DNA from: Myxococcales bacterium
GTDB taxonomy: Bacteria; Myxococcota; UBA727; GCA-2721815
Length of the DNA: 64,000 nt
NCBI GenBank assembly: GCA_002721815.1
Contig: PBLQ01000006.1
Coordinates: 1 to 64,000 of the forward strand
Reading direction: 5' to 3'
A program made the translations under genes and the position numbers. The stretch's first letter is position 1; every line of letters begins with the position of its first letter. Positions 52,410 to 60,529 of the stretch are shown piece after piece. The notes under the pieces are model-generated. The model was given only the letters and a program-made list of their open reading frames with translations. It ran no database searches and was not told the origin of the DNA.

Positions 52410-53397
52410 CCCGTTGCAAGACAGAAAACCCTTTTTCTTCTAGTGAGTTAACGAATTGCTGGGCTTGGTTGACGGGCAAAACGGCCATACAGATATCCCC
52501 GCCCCCTGCGCCACTGGGCTTGGCGCTCCCGCCCATTTCCACTGCCAGGTCGTGGATGGTGGTGGCTGCCGGGGCCACGATATCGAGCTGCGTGGCTTGG
52601 CCCAACTGGTTCATGGCCAAGTGGGCCTGGGTAATTCCCGCCACCAGTTGCGAGCCAGTTTGGTTTTCCATGGCGGCAAGGATGGCCAAGGTTGCTTTAT
52701 GGATTTCTTGCAGGACTAATTTAGAGGGTTTGGGGGCTTGGGACGCCCAATCTTCAACCACCTTCACCCAGGCTTTGGTGCTTTGGGTTTTTCCCGTGAA
52801 AACAATGAGGAATTGCCAATCTGGATTTTGCCAGTGTGGCAGGTGGCGCATCTGAACCCCAATTTGTTGAAACTTGATGAGGCCGCCCACGGTGGATGCG
52901 GCCACGTCGGCACCTGACCCCACACCGCCATTTAATTTTTTGTGTATTTGTAGGGCATGTTTAATGATTTCATTTTGGCTGGGCCGTGCTTGTTTGAGGT
53001 AATGCAAAAGTGCTGCGGTTAAGGAGACTGTCGCGGCTGCAGAGGAGCCGAGGCCCAATTTTCGACCTTCCGCATCAAAAAACCGACGGGTGTTGGTCTC
53101 AACCAAGATATTGGGCAAGGGCCGATCGTGAAAAAAGTGTTCGAGGGCGTGGGTGAAAAGTTGGGTGTTTGCGTTGGGGTGTTGCCCCACGAACGCCAAT
53201 GAATCTTCTGCTCGAACCACAGAGAGGGGATGGTCTTCGAGCCCTTTGACTTGAAGGTGTGGTGCGTTTTGTAAGGTGGTGGTGGCACGGCAGTCCACGG
53301 CGCCAACCAGCGCCGGGTAATCGAACAGAACCGCGTATTCGCCGGCAACCATCATCTTTCCTGGGGCCGAATAGCTCAGTGGTTGTTTGAGATTCAT
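52360..53397 (-). CDS. Phosphomevalonate kinase (GHMP kinase family)
   Basis: The 345-residue protein has GHMP-kinase motifs: YSAPGKMMVAGEYAVLFDYPA at the start, KLGLGSSAAATVSLTAALL (phosphate-binding loop) at about 112-130 and SGAGGGDICMAVLP near the end. It adds a second phosphate to mevalonate 5-phosphate in isoprenoid synthesis. The ATG lies one base after mvaD's stop, and the pairing with mvaD supports phosphomevalonate kinase over other GHMP kinases. Confidence 0.88.
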   Translation of the reverse strand: MNLKQPLSYSAPGKMMVAGEYAVLFDYPALVGAVDCRATTTLQNAPHLQVKGLEDHPLSVVRAEDSLAFVGQHPNANTQLFTHALEHFFHDRPLPNILVETNTRRFFDAEGRKLGLGSSAAATVSLTAALLHYLKQARPSQNEIIKHALQIHKKLNGGVGSGADVAASTVGGLIKFQQIGVQMRHLPHWQNPDWQFLIVFTGKTQSTKAWVKVVEDWASQAPKPSKLVLQEIHKATLAILAAMENQTGSQLVAGITQAHLAMNQLGQATQLDIVAPAATTIHDLAVEMGGSAKPSGAGGGDICMAVLPVNQAQQFVNSLEEKGFSVLQRDVFSEGCHPLASPKPH

Positions 53398-54381
53398 TTA
53401 AACATCCATCCAGCGGGCAGGGCCGCCAGGTAGGGATTGCCAGATGTTTTCAGGGGCGCGGTCCAAAGCCTCGCAAAGTTTTTGTTTAATGACGTCCATT
53501 TGATTTTGTTGCACCAGCACCTTCACGTGGGGACCCGCATCCATGGTGAAGTAAAAGGGGCATTCTTCGGACCGACTTTTTTGAATGCTTTCAATGACCC
53601 GCCAGGTTTCTGCATTCCAATACCACAAGCCAGGCTTGGCAGTGAGGGCCGTGGCATGCATTTTGAGTGTGGAATGTTCCATGGCTTCACCCAAAGCCAC
53701 AAAGTCATTTTCAGCGATGGCATTCAGGGCTTGGTTCATATCGGCATCATGGGTGGCGCACCATGATTCAAAGTAGGGCGACGTCTGTTCGGTATGTGTC
53801 ATGCCTTTGGTAGAGGAGACAGCTTTGGGCCCTTGGTGACAGGGAACCACCAGCATGCCCAGCTGAAGCGACGTGTTCGGAATGGCATAGGCCAGTGCAT
53901 CGTGACCATCGGCAGCGGTGCCTCGACGCATGTGAACCAGCCCACCAAAAATACTTCGGGCGGCAGAGCCTGAACCTTGGCGCGCCAAACGGCTCAGTTG
54001 TGCGGTGCTGGTGTCATCGAGTTCGTAGGCTTTGACCGCTGCGAGGGCGAGGGCGGCGAAGGCAGATGCTGAAGAGGCCAGCCCGGCAGCGGTGGGGACT
54101 TGGTTGAGGCTTGTCACTCGGGCTTTGGACGCATGGACACTTTGTTCACGAACCAGTTCTAAAAATTGTGCCACCCGTTGCGTCTCTGTGGGAGACGCTT
54201 TTTCACCATTGAGAATCAGTTCGTCTTCAGTGCCGTCATGCAAAGAAACTTCTGTCTCTGTTCCAAAAGCTTTTAGTGTTAGGGATAAGCTATCGGTCGC
54301 CGGCAAGTTGAATTGGAGGTCGCGTTTGCCCCAATACTTGATGAGCGCGATGTTGGTGTGGGCGAAGGCTCGAGCTTTCAT
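53398..54381 (-). CDS. mvaD: Diphosphomevalonate decarboxylase
   Basis: The 327-residue enzyme makes isopentenyl diphosphate from mevalonate diphosphate, using ATP. Motifs: AHTNIALIKYWGKRD at 7-21 (typical of MvaD), PTAAGLASSASAFAALALAA and ARQGSGSAARSIFGGLVHM. AGGTGG sits before the ATG at 54381. Its start is only 10 bases after the A/T-run of the tRNA-Cys terminator (54392-54419), so no separate promoter fits between. Operon order: mvaD, phosphomevalonate kinase, diiron protein. Confidence 0.95.
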   Translation of the reverse strand: MKARAFAHTNIALIKYWGKRDLQFNLPATDSLSLTLKAFGTETEVSLHDGTEDELILNGEKASPTETQRVAQFLELVREQSVHASKARVTSLNQVPTAAGLASSASAFAALALAAVKAYELDDTSTAQLSRLARQGSGSAARSIFGGLVHMRRGTAADGHDALAYAIPNTSLQLGMLVVPCHQGPKAVSSTKGMTHTEQTSPYFESWCATHDADMNQALNAIAENDFVALGEAMEHSTLKMHATALTAKPGLWYWNAETWRVIESIQKSRSEECPFYFTMDAGPHVKVLVQQNQMDVIKQKLCEALDRAPENIWQSLPGGPARWMDV

Positions 54382-54391
54382 GAGTCCACCT

Positions 54392-54419
54392 AAAAAAAAA
54401 GCCCGGAAAAATCCAGGCT
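54392..54419 (-). terminator. Rho-independent terminator of tRNA-Cys, immediately before mvaD
   Basis: On the minus strand AGCCTGGA (54419-54412) pairs with TCCGGGCT (54407-54400), with one T-G pair, followed by eight T (54399-54392). It ends 10 bases before the mvaD ATG and separates tRNA from mRNA, or acts as an attenuator. Confidence 0.85.
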
Positions 54420-54421
54420 AT

Positions 54422-54495
54422 TGGAGGCGCCGACCGGAATCGAACCGGTTTCGATGGTTTTGCAGACCACTCCCTAACCATTCGGGCACAGCGCC
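54422..54495 (-). tRNA. tRNA-Cys (anticodon GCA)
   Basis: On the minus strand the acceptor GGCGCTG pairs with CGGCGCC (one T-G pair); the anticodon arm is GTGGT/ACCAT around CTGCAAA, anticodon GCA. The T-arm is ACCGGTTCGATTCCGGT. Discriminator T and an encoded CCA end at 54422. A TATGCT five bases before the tRNA could be its -10 box; a matching -35 was not found. Confidence 0.95.
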
Positions 54496-54644
54496 ACAGG
54501 AGCATAGGGTTAGATCCAAGTGGGCCGTTGGTCAAGGCCGTAAGCGCTCAAATTGGCCCAAATAGCCGTTTTATCTGTATTTAAACCCTGTTCTCTCGGC
54601 TTTTTTCTGTTAAAAGGCAGGCTGAGACAATAGGAGAGACCAAA

Positions 54645-55712
54645 ATGACCGACCTCAAACGCATAGCGGTGGTGCCTGGAGATGGCATTGGACCAGAAGT
54701 AATCGATGCCGGATTGGCCATGCTCAAAGCAGCCACCGAGAAAAGAGGCCGTGCCTTTGAATGGGTACACAAAGACTGGGGCGCAGAAAAATGGCTTCGT
54801 GAAGGCGTGGGGATTCCTGAAGGAGGTCTCAAGGACTTAGAAGAGAACTACGATGCCGTTTATTTTGGCGCTTTGGGGGACCCTCGAATTCCAGATATGG
54901 CGCACGGTCGTGAAATTTTGTTGGGCATGCGGTTTGGACTGGATCTCTTTGTCAACATGCGACCGGTGGAATTGGTCGCAGCTGAATTTTGTCCTTTGAA
55001 GAACAAAGGTCCTGATGAGGTCAACTTTATCGTTTTTCGCGAGAACACCGAAGACCTCTATGTCTCGGTGGGGGGGAACTTCAAAAAAAACACGCCGGAC
55101 GAGGTGGCAGTGGATGAAAGTGTGCACACCCGCAAAGGTGTCGAACGCATCATTCGTTATGCTTTTGAATTTGCCAAGAGCCAAGGGCGTCGCAAAGTCA
55201 CCTTGGGTGATAAGAGTAATGCGGTGCGTTTCGGCGGGTCCCTGTGGCAACGGACATTCAAAGCTGTGGCTGCGGAATATCCCAACATCGACACCGACCA
55301 CTTTTTTGTGGACGTGTTGGCCATGGAGTTGGTGAGACGGCCCGAGCACTTTGACGTCATCGTCACTGGTAATCTGTTCGGCGATATCTTATCTGATTTG
55401 GGTGCTGGTCTGGTGGGTGGTTTGGGACTCGCTGCCAGCGGCAACCTCCATCCCGGCAAAATAGCGCTCTTTGAGCCTGTGCATGGTTCAGCCCCAGACA
55501 TTGCCGGCGAAGACAAAGCCAATCCCATTGCAGCGGCGCTCACTGGCGCCATGATGATGACCTACTTGGGTGAAAACGATATCGCGCAAGCCATTCAAGA
55601 GAGCGTTCAAGAGGTCATCGCGGCGCGCGAGGTGACTTCTGACTTGGGCGGGGCTCTGGGCACCAAAGCCGCAGGCGAAGCATTGACCCAGCGCGTTTTG
55701 GGTAAGTTGTAG
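54645..55712 (+). CDS. leuB: 3-isopropylmalate dehydrogenase-type beta-decarboxylating dehydrogenase
   Basis: A 355-residue enzyme of the isocitrate/isopropylmalate dehydrogenase family. The start VVPGDGIGPEVIDAG is typical. GREILLGMRFGLDLFVNMRPVEL fits LeuB more than isocitrate dehydrogenase. FRENTEDLYVSVGG and GNLFGDILSDLGAGLVGGLG (metal ligands Asp) follow, then FEPVHGSAPDIAG. It oxidises isopropylmalate in leucine synthesis, or a related hydroxyacid. AGGAG lies upstream of the ATG. The permuted aconitase at 57064 may supply its substrate. Confidence 0.85.
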   Translation: MTDLKRIAVVPGDGIGPEVIDAGLAMLKAATEKRGRAFEWVHKDWGAEKWLREGVGIPEGGLKDLEENYDAVYFGALGDPRIPDMAHGREILLGMRFGLDLFVNMRPVELVAAEFCPLKNKGPDEVNFIVFRENTEDLYVSVGGNFKKNTPDEVAVDESVHTRKGVERIIRYAFEFAKSQGRRKVTLGDKSNAVRFGGSLWQRTFKAVAAEYPNIDTDHFFVDVLAMELVRRPEHFDVIVTGNLFGDILSDLGAGLVGGLGLAASGNLHPGKIALFEPVHGSAPDIAGEDKANPIAAALTGAMMMTYLGENDIAQAIQESVQEVIAAREVTSDLGGALGTKAAGEALTQRVLGKL

Positions 55713-55713
55713 T

Positions 55714-56781
55714 TTAGGTCTTTGGAAGACTGGCCACGTGCACGGTGGTGGTGGGAAAGGCGAACGCCAGACCTTGCTCATCGAAGCTTTCTTTAATTTG
55801 AACATTCACCGCGTGTTGGATGTCCCAAAATTTACGAATGTTAGACACAAAATAAGTGCATTTGATGGTCAACGAAGATGCGTCGTAGGCCAGGAAGTGG
55901 ACCAGTTTCTTTTTCAGCACACCCTCTTGTTCATCCAGAATATTTTTGAGGAGTTCCACCGCGATTTGCATTTCGCCAGCCGAGGTGCCGTACTCAAGTC
56001 CTAATTCGAGATTGACGGCGAGATTTTTTCCCACGCTGACATTTTCGATGGATGCCTCGGCCAATTTCGCGTTGGGAATCACCACCATAATCTCACCACG
56101 GGTCAGCACCTTAGTGGAGCGCAAGCCGATTTCTGTGACCTCGCCCCAAAATCCTTCGGTGCGAATCCAATCGCCCACAGAAAAAGGTCGGTCACTTAAA
56201 ATTTGAATGCTACCCAGTACGTTACCCAGCGTTTGTTGGGCGGCAAATGCCACGGCCAAACCACCGATTCCCAAACCGGTGATCAGTGAAACAACGTCGA
56301 ATCCAATATGGTCCAACGTGGTGGCCAATAACAAAAAGCCCACCAGCAGCTTGAGAAATTTACGAATAAAGGCTGCAATCTGGTTATCGAACCCCGACCG
56401 GGTGGCCCACGGTTGCAGGCCTTTTCGGAAGACGATGTCCACCGCTCTAATGGAGAAGGCGCCCACCAAAAGGGCACCAATCACAAAAAGCGTATTATTG
56501 AAGGTATCGCGAATGCGATCGGGCATGTGCAGCAACAGCCCGCCGGCGTAACAAAAAAATAAAAACAGAATGCCGGATAACGGCATGACGGCCTGCTCCA
56601 AAAGCAGATCGTCCATTTGACTCTTGGTCATTTGGGTGATGCGTCGAAAGGATTTTTGCAGCACCCAGCGCAAGGCCCGGGAGAGTAAAAAGCCCAGCAC
56701 CACAAACAAGCTTGCCATCAAATAGGCACGAATGCTGTTACCCAAGAGGTTCTGACCAATTATGTTTTCTAAGCCGTTCAT
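55714..56781 (-). CDS. MscS family mechanosensitive ion channel
   Basis: A 355-residue inner membrane channel of the small-conductance type. It has about five hydrophobic segments; the pore helix is Gly/Ala-rich (LGIGGLAVAFAAQQTLGNVLGS at about 170-191). The MscS beta domain follows (SVGDWIRTEGFWGEVTEIGLRSTKV, VVIPNAKLAEASIENVS), then the alpha/beta C-terminal domain. MscS releases solutes on hypo-osmotic shock. It converges on leuB. Confidence 0.92.
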   Translation of the reverse strand: MNGLENIIGQNLLGNSIRAYLMASLFVVLGFLLSRALRWVLQKSFRRITQMTKSQMDDLLLEQAVMPLSGILFLFFCYAGGLLLHMPDRIRDTFNNTLFVIGALLVGAFSIRAVDIVFRKGLQPWATRSGFDNQIAAFIRKFLKLLVGFLLLATTLDHIGFDVVSLITGLGIGGLAVAFAAQQTLGNVLGSIQILSDRPFSVGDWIRTEGFWGEVTEIGLRSTKVLTRGEIMVVIPNAKLAEASIENVSVGKNLAVNLELGLEYGTSAGEMQIAVELLKNILDEQEGVLKKKLVHFLAYDASSLTIKCTYFVSNIRKFWDIQHAVNVQIKESFDEQGLAFAFPTTTVHVASLPKT

Positions 56782-57063
56782 GGTCGCTTTTTCCCTTTAA
56801 TAGGTAAGAAAAACACTAATCAGGCGCCCTGTCCAAAAAACGGCCAATTGTGCAAGCGGTGCTCTACTTGTTCGCTTTAAATAGCTGAAAATGAATGGGA
56901 AAGCTTTTTTGGCTGATACGCTGCTAATTGGGGGTGAACGGGGATGGATGCGCGCTTTCGATTGGGCAGTCGCGTTTTGAGAGCGCACGGATCACTTTAT
57001 GGCCGTCATCCCTATCAAGGCGATGCCGACCCGGCGTGGTGCGCGGTCTATGGAAAGCCAGAA

Positions 57064-59058
57064 CTACAGGTTTTGCGCCGCAAAGAGATCTTCGGGGGTG
57101 ATGATGTAGCCGGCCAATGCCGATGCGGCCACCACCCGGGGAGAGGACAAATATACATCCCCTGGCCCTGAGCGTCCGGGGAAGTTGCGGTTGATGGCAC
57201 TCACCGTGATTTGATGCTCTTTGTTCGAGACACCCGGCCCTGCTTTGATGCATGCGCCGCAAGAAGGTTCGATCACTTCAGCGCCACTTTGGGAAAACAC
57301 ATCCAGATAACCTTTTTCAACGGCGTACTCTTTGATGCGTTGGCTGCCGAACTGAATGTAAAGTTTGACTTCTTCGTTCACTTTCCAGCCCCGATTGAGG
57401 CCTTCTTTGAGAACTTCAGCATACATGTCCATGTCGGTCATTTTACCGCCGGTACAGGAACCCCCATAGGCGATGTCCACCATGATCTTGCCCGTTTCGG
57501 CCAACTCGTCGGATGTAACACCATTGCGCGGATCGCCGGGTGTGGCAATCATGGGTCGGATGGCGGAAAGGTCGATGGTGAAAGAAGCATCATATTCGGC
57601 CCCTTCATCACTCTTAAGAAAGCCCGCATTGGCGGCTTGTTCGTCCCAGCCACGGAAATCCATGAGGTATTTTGCCGTCACAGCGTCGGGCTCGATGATA
57701 CCGGTGGTGGCCCCTGCTTCCACGGCCATGTTGGTCAAGGTGGCACGTTCGTCCATATTGAAATGGAGCAAGCCTTCTCCGGTGAATTCAAGCACTTTAC
57801 CAATGCCTTTGCCCGACTTGATGTATTCTTGGGCCATCACGTACAAGATGACGTCTTTGGCGGTGATGTCTTCAGCGGGTTTGCCCACGAGTTCGTAGCG
57901 CACGCTTTCGGGCACTTTCACCTGAACATCTTTCGTATACCAAGCATTGGCCATATCGGTTGAGCCCACGCCAAAAGCGAAGCAGCCCAAAGCACCAGCG
58001 GTACAAGTATGACTGTCGGTGCCGATAACCATGAAACCCGGAGCAGCCAACTCTTCCATGACTGCATTATGGCAAATGGCTTCGCTGCCGCCGTCTGGGT
58101 GCTCGCCAAACAAACGAATCCCTTCACGGGTGACGAAGTCTTCTTGGACTTTGGCTAAATTATCGGCCAGCTCCAACAACCCTTTTTTCTTGTGCTCTTC
58201 GGGCATCACTTTATCGATAAAAGTGAGGTGGTCTCGGAATGCGAAAATGCTTTCGTTGTCTCGCACGTGGGCATCGTCGCCAAAGCCGGCCTTAAAAAGG
58301 CTTTCTGCCATAGGGGTTACGTATTCGTGAGAAAAACGAACATCGGCCCGGCAAAACAATGCATCGCCGGGTTTCACAGCGTCGATGCCGGTGGCGCCTG
58401 TTTTAGCATCAGCGATGGCGCTTTGAGCAATAATTTTCTCCACGAGATTCATTGGGCGCTTGGCGGTTGCGACGGGTGGCGGGGCCACTTCACCAGCCAA
58501 CCGGGCCTTGTTGTACGTAAACAAACCGCCGTATTCCACGATGCCTTTTGCGATGGGGTCTAAGCCCTGAGTGAATTCTTCTAACGGAACGCTTTCGCCA
58601 TTTTCGAGACGCTCGAGAATGCCAAAATCGGTGGTGGTGAGCAGTCCGATGTTGCGGCAGTTTTGGCCATAAATTTTTTCGATGGTTTGCGCCACCACCA
58701 CTTGGATGCCCGCGACCTTTTCAGAGAACGGTGCGGTTTCTCGAGAAGAGCCGCAGCCTTTGGAAAGGCCCGACACAATGATTTTGGCGCCGGTGCTTTT
58801 CAGTCCGTCCTTTTGGATGTGCCCGCCACGTAAGCCCACCAAACTGTAGTCGCCCAGTGTTTCGTCGTACCAAAAGCAAACCCATCCAGGGGTGATTTCG
58901 TCGGTAGAAATATTGTCGATCAGCTTTCGGCTGGGATCGTGTTTCAGGATTTCCCCTGCCAACTGGGCTTTGAGGGTATCTGCGTCTTCGGTGAGATAGA
59001 GGGCCCGGCCGTCAATTTTCACCAGGGGATCGCGCTTCTTAAAACCTTCATTCGACAT
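57064..59058 (-). CDS. Aconitase-family hydro-lyase, swivel domain N-terminal (LeuD-LeuC fusion order)
   Basis: A 664-residue [4Fe-4S] hydratase in which the small swivel domain comes first: NISTDEITPG at 49-58 and SKGCGSSRETAP at 99-110. The large catalytic domain (about 205-664) then has GTDSHTCTAGALG with Cys352 and EPSCGACIKAGPG with Cys600 and Cys603, the three cluster ligands; the end is YLSSPRVVAASALAG, like LeuC. Bacterial LeuC and LeuD are usually separate, and AcnA puts the swivel last, so this is a permuted fusion. It could isomerise isopropylmalate, homocitrate or citrate; the neighbouring leuB-type gene fits the first. CGGAG precedes the ATG. Confidence 0.87.
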   Translation of the reverse strand: MSNEGFKKRDPLVKIDGRALYLTEDADTLKAQLAGEILKHDPSRKLIDNISTDEITPGWVCFWYDETLGDYSLVGLRGGHIQKDGLKSTGAKIIVSGLSKGCGSSRETAPFSEKVAGIQVVVAQTIEKIYGQNCRNIGLLTTTDFGILERLENGESVPLEEFTQGLDPIAKGIVEYGGLFTYNKARLAGEVAPPPVATAKRPMNLVEKIIAQSAIADAKTGATGIDAVKPGDALFCRADVRFSHEYVTPMAESLFKAGFGDDAHVRDNESIFAFRDHLTFIDKVMPEEHKKKGLLELADNLAKVQEDFVTREGIRLFGEHPDGGSEAICHNAVMEELAAPGFMVIGTDSHTCTAGALGCFAFGVGSTDMANAWYTKDVQVKVPESVRYELVGKPAEDITAKDVILYVMAQEYIKSGKGIGKVLEFTGEGLLHFNMDERATLTNMAVEAGATTGIIEPDAVTAKYLMDFRGWDEQAANAGFLKSDEGAEYDASFTIDLSAIRPMIATPGDPRNGVTSDELAETGKIMVDIAYGGSCTGGKMTDMDMYAEVLKEGLNRGWKVNEEVKLYIQFGSQRIKEYAVEKGYLDVFSQSGAEVIEPSCGACIKAGPGVSNKEHQITVSAINRNFPGRSGPGDVYLSSPRVVAASALAGYIITPEDLFAAQNL

Positions 59059-59232
59059 ACATGACTCCGTTTATTTTGAAGGCCTTACATACCCAAAACC
59101 ACTCGATTTGAACAGAGGGGTCCCCAAAAACAATGGGCCTTTTTTGGGCGCCCTAATTAGGGGCAAAACCCCGTTAAACAGCTAGATTACATGGGTTTTC
59201 ATTGATTTTTGCCCCCCGACCTGTGGTAGAGC

Positions 59233-60495
59233 ATGGACATGACAAAAAAGGCTCTCATCATCGGTGCCGGCATTATTGGCACCAGCACTGCGCTGGAATT
59301 GGCCCGTCGAGGGTGGCTGGTGACCGTGATTGAACAGCATTCTGGGGCAGCCCAGGGTTCCACCGCACGCACATCCTCGGTGATTCGATGCCATTACACG
59401 CGGTCGGAAGCCATCGTTTTGGCTCATGAAGGAGCCACACTGTGGGACAATTGGCAGGCGTATCTGGGACGCTCTTCAACCCGGGCGGCTTACCATAAAA
59501 CGGGGGTGTTGTTTTTGATGCGTCAAGGCGAAGGCGGGCCGCCTTCTGAATCACTGGGCGTTAAGGCAGAAATGGATCAACACGATTTAGACAATCGAAT
59601 GAACATGATGCAACAAGCGGGCGTGGAAGCTGCTTTCATGAATCAAAAAACACTGGCCGACTTTTTACCTTGTTTTGATTTCCCCGAAGACGATGTGGTG
59701 GGTATTTGGGAGCCTAACAGTGGGTTCGTTTTTCCGCCGGTGGATTCTGTTTTGGATTTGCAACAAGCTGCGGAACTTGCAGGGGTGCAATTTAAATTCG
59801 ACACCAAGGTGGTGAATGGCGCATCGGCGTGGAAAGGCGAACGTCGGTGGATTCAATCAGTGACCGTTCACAACGACGATGGTGCCCAAGAACTCCAGGC
59901 GGATGTGGTGGTGAACTGTGCGGGACCTGCCTCACATCACATCAACCTCGCGATGCACTGTCCGTTGGGTATCGCCACGGCACCGCAACGTCAGTTTATT
60001 TGCGAAGCCACCTGGGTGAACCCCACTTCTGATGTACCAGCCATGGCAGATTTGGCCGAGGGGTTTTATATTCGGCCCCATGAAGAAGTCTTTAAAGTCG
60101 GGGCGGCACTGGCGGCAGATCACGTGAACTTCTCCACCGACGAAGCGGGCCTCATCACCGAGCGGGAAAAAGAGAAATTTGAAAAACGGGTTCTCGCTTC
60201 ATTACGCAAACGGGCACCGGACATTGAGATTGCCGATGTGCAAACCAAAGTCGCTTTTTATGATTGGTCGGTGAGCGATTCCTATCCAATTTTAGATGGG
60301 ACAGACGTGGGCGGCTATTATGTGGCCATTGGCAGCAGCGGGGCTTGGTTCAAAAGTGGGCCTGTGATTGGTCAAGTGATGGCCGAAATGATTCATAGAG
60401 AGGGCCACGGCGACACCAATCGCGATTTTGTACTGCCTTTCACCAAAAACACTCTTAATTTCGGTGATTTTTCAGTGCGAAAACGGTTGGCGTGA
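59233..60495 (+). CDS. FAD-dependent amino acid/sarcosine-oxidase-like oxidoreductase
   Basis: A 420-residue DAO-family flavoprotein. The Rossmann motif ALIIGAGIIGTSTALELARRG lies at 7-27, and an FAD-binding loop SGAAQGSTARTSSVIR follows at about 36-51. The C-terminal GGYYVAIGSSGAWFKSGPVIG is the second FAD-contact region. Members oxidise amines or amino acids in the cytoplasm; substrate unknown. The start may be ATG at 59233 or 59239; no clear ribosome binding site was seen. A small upstream GGGG-CAAAA-CCCC hairpin lies in the gap. Confidence 0.86.
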   Translation: MDMTKKALIIGAGIIGTSTALELARRGWLVTVIEQHSGAAQGSTARTSSVIRCHYTRSEAIVLAHEGATLWDNWQAYLGRSSTRAAYHKTGVLFLMRQGEGGPPSESLGVKAEMDQHDLDNRMNMMQQAGVEAAFMNQKTLADFLPCFDFPEDDVVGIWEPNSGFVFPPVDSVLDLQQAAELAGVQFKFDTKVVNGASAWKGERRWIQSVTVHNDDGAQELQADVVVNCAGPASHHINLAMHCPLGIATAPQRQFICEATWVNPTSDVPAMADLAEGFYIRPHEEVFKVGAALAADHVNFSTDEAGLITEREKEKFEKRVLASLRKRAPDIEIADVQTKVAFYDWSVSDSYPILDGTDVGGYYVAIGSSGAWFKSGPVIGQVMAEMIHREGHGDTNRDFVLPFTKNTLNFGDFSVRKRLA

Positions 60496-60529
60496 AATAT
60501 ACGATCAGCCTGACGCATAAGGAGCTGAC

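Noticed and set aside
54645-55712. Isocitrate dehydrogenase
   Set aside because: The substrate-loop segment GREILLGMRFGLDLF resembles isopropylmalate dehydrogenase, and the Ser-containing isocitrate motif is absent. Other hydroxyacids remain possible.
56944-57171. A 75-codon + strand frame in the gap after the permuted aconitase gene
   Set aside because: It overlaps the aconitase end, has no ribosome binding site or recognisable motif, and the 282-base gap shows no other gene or clear terminator.
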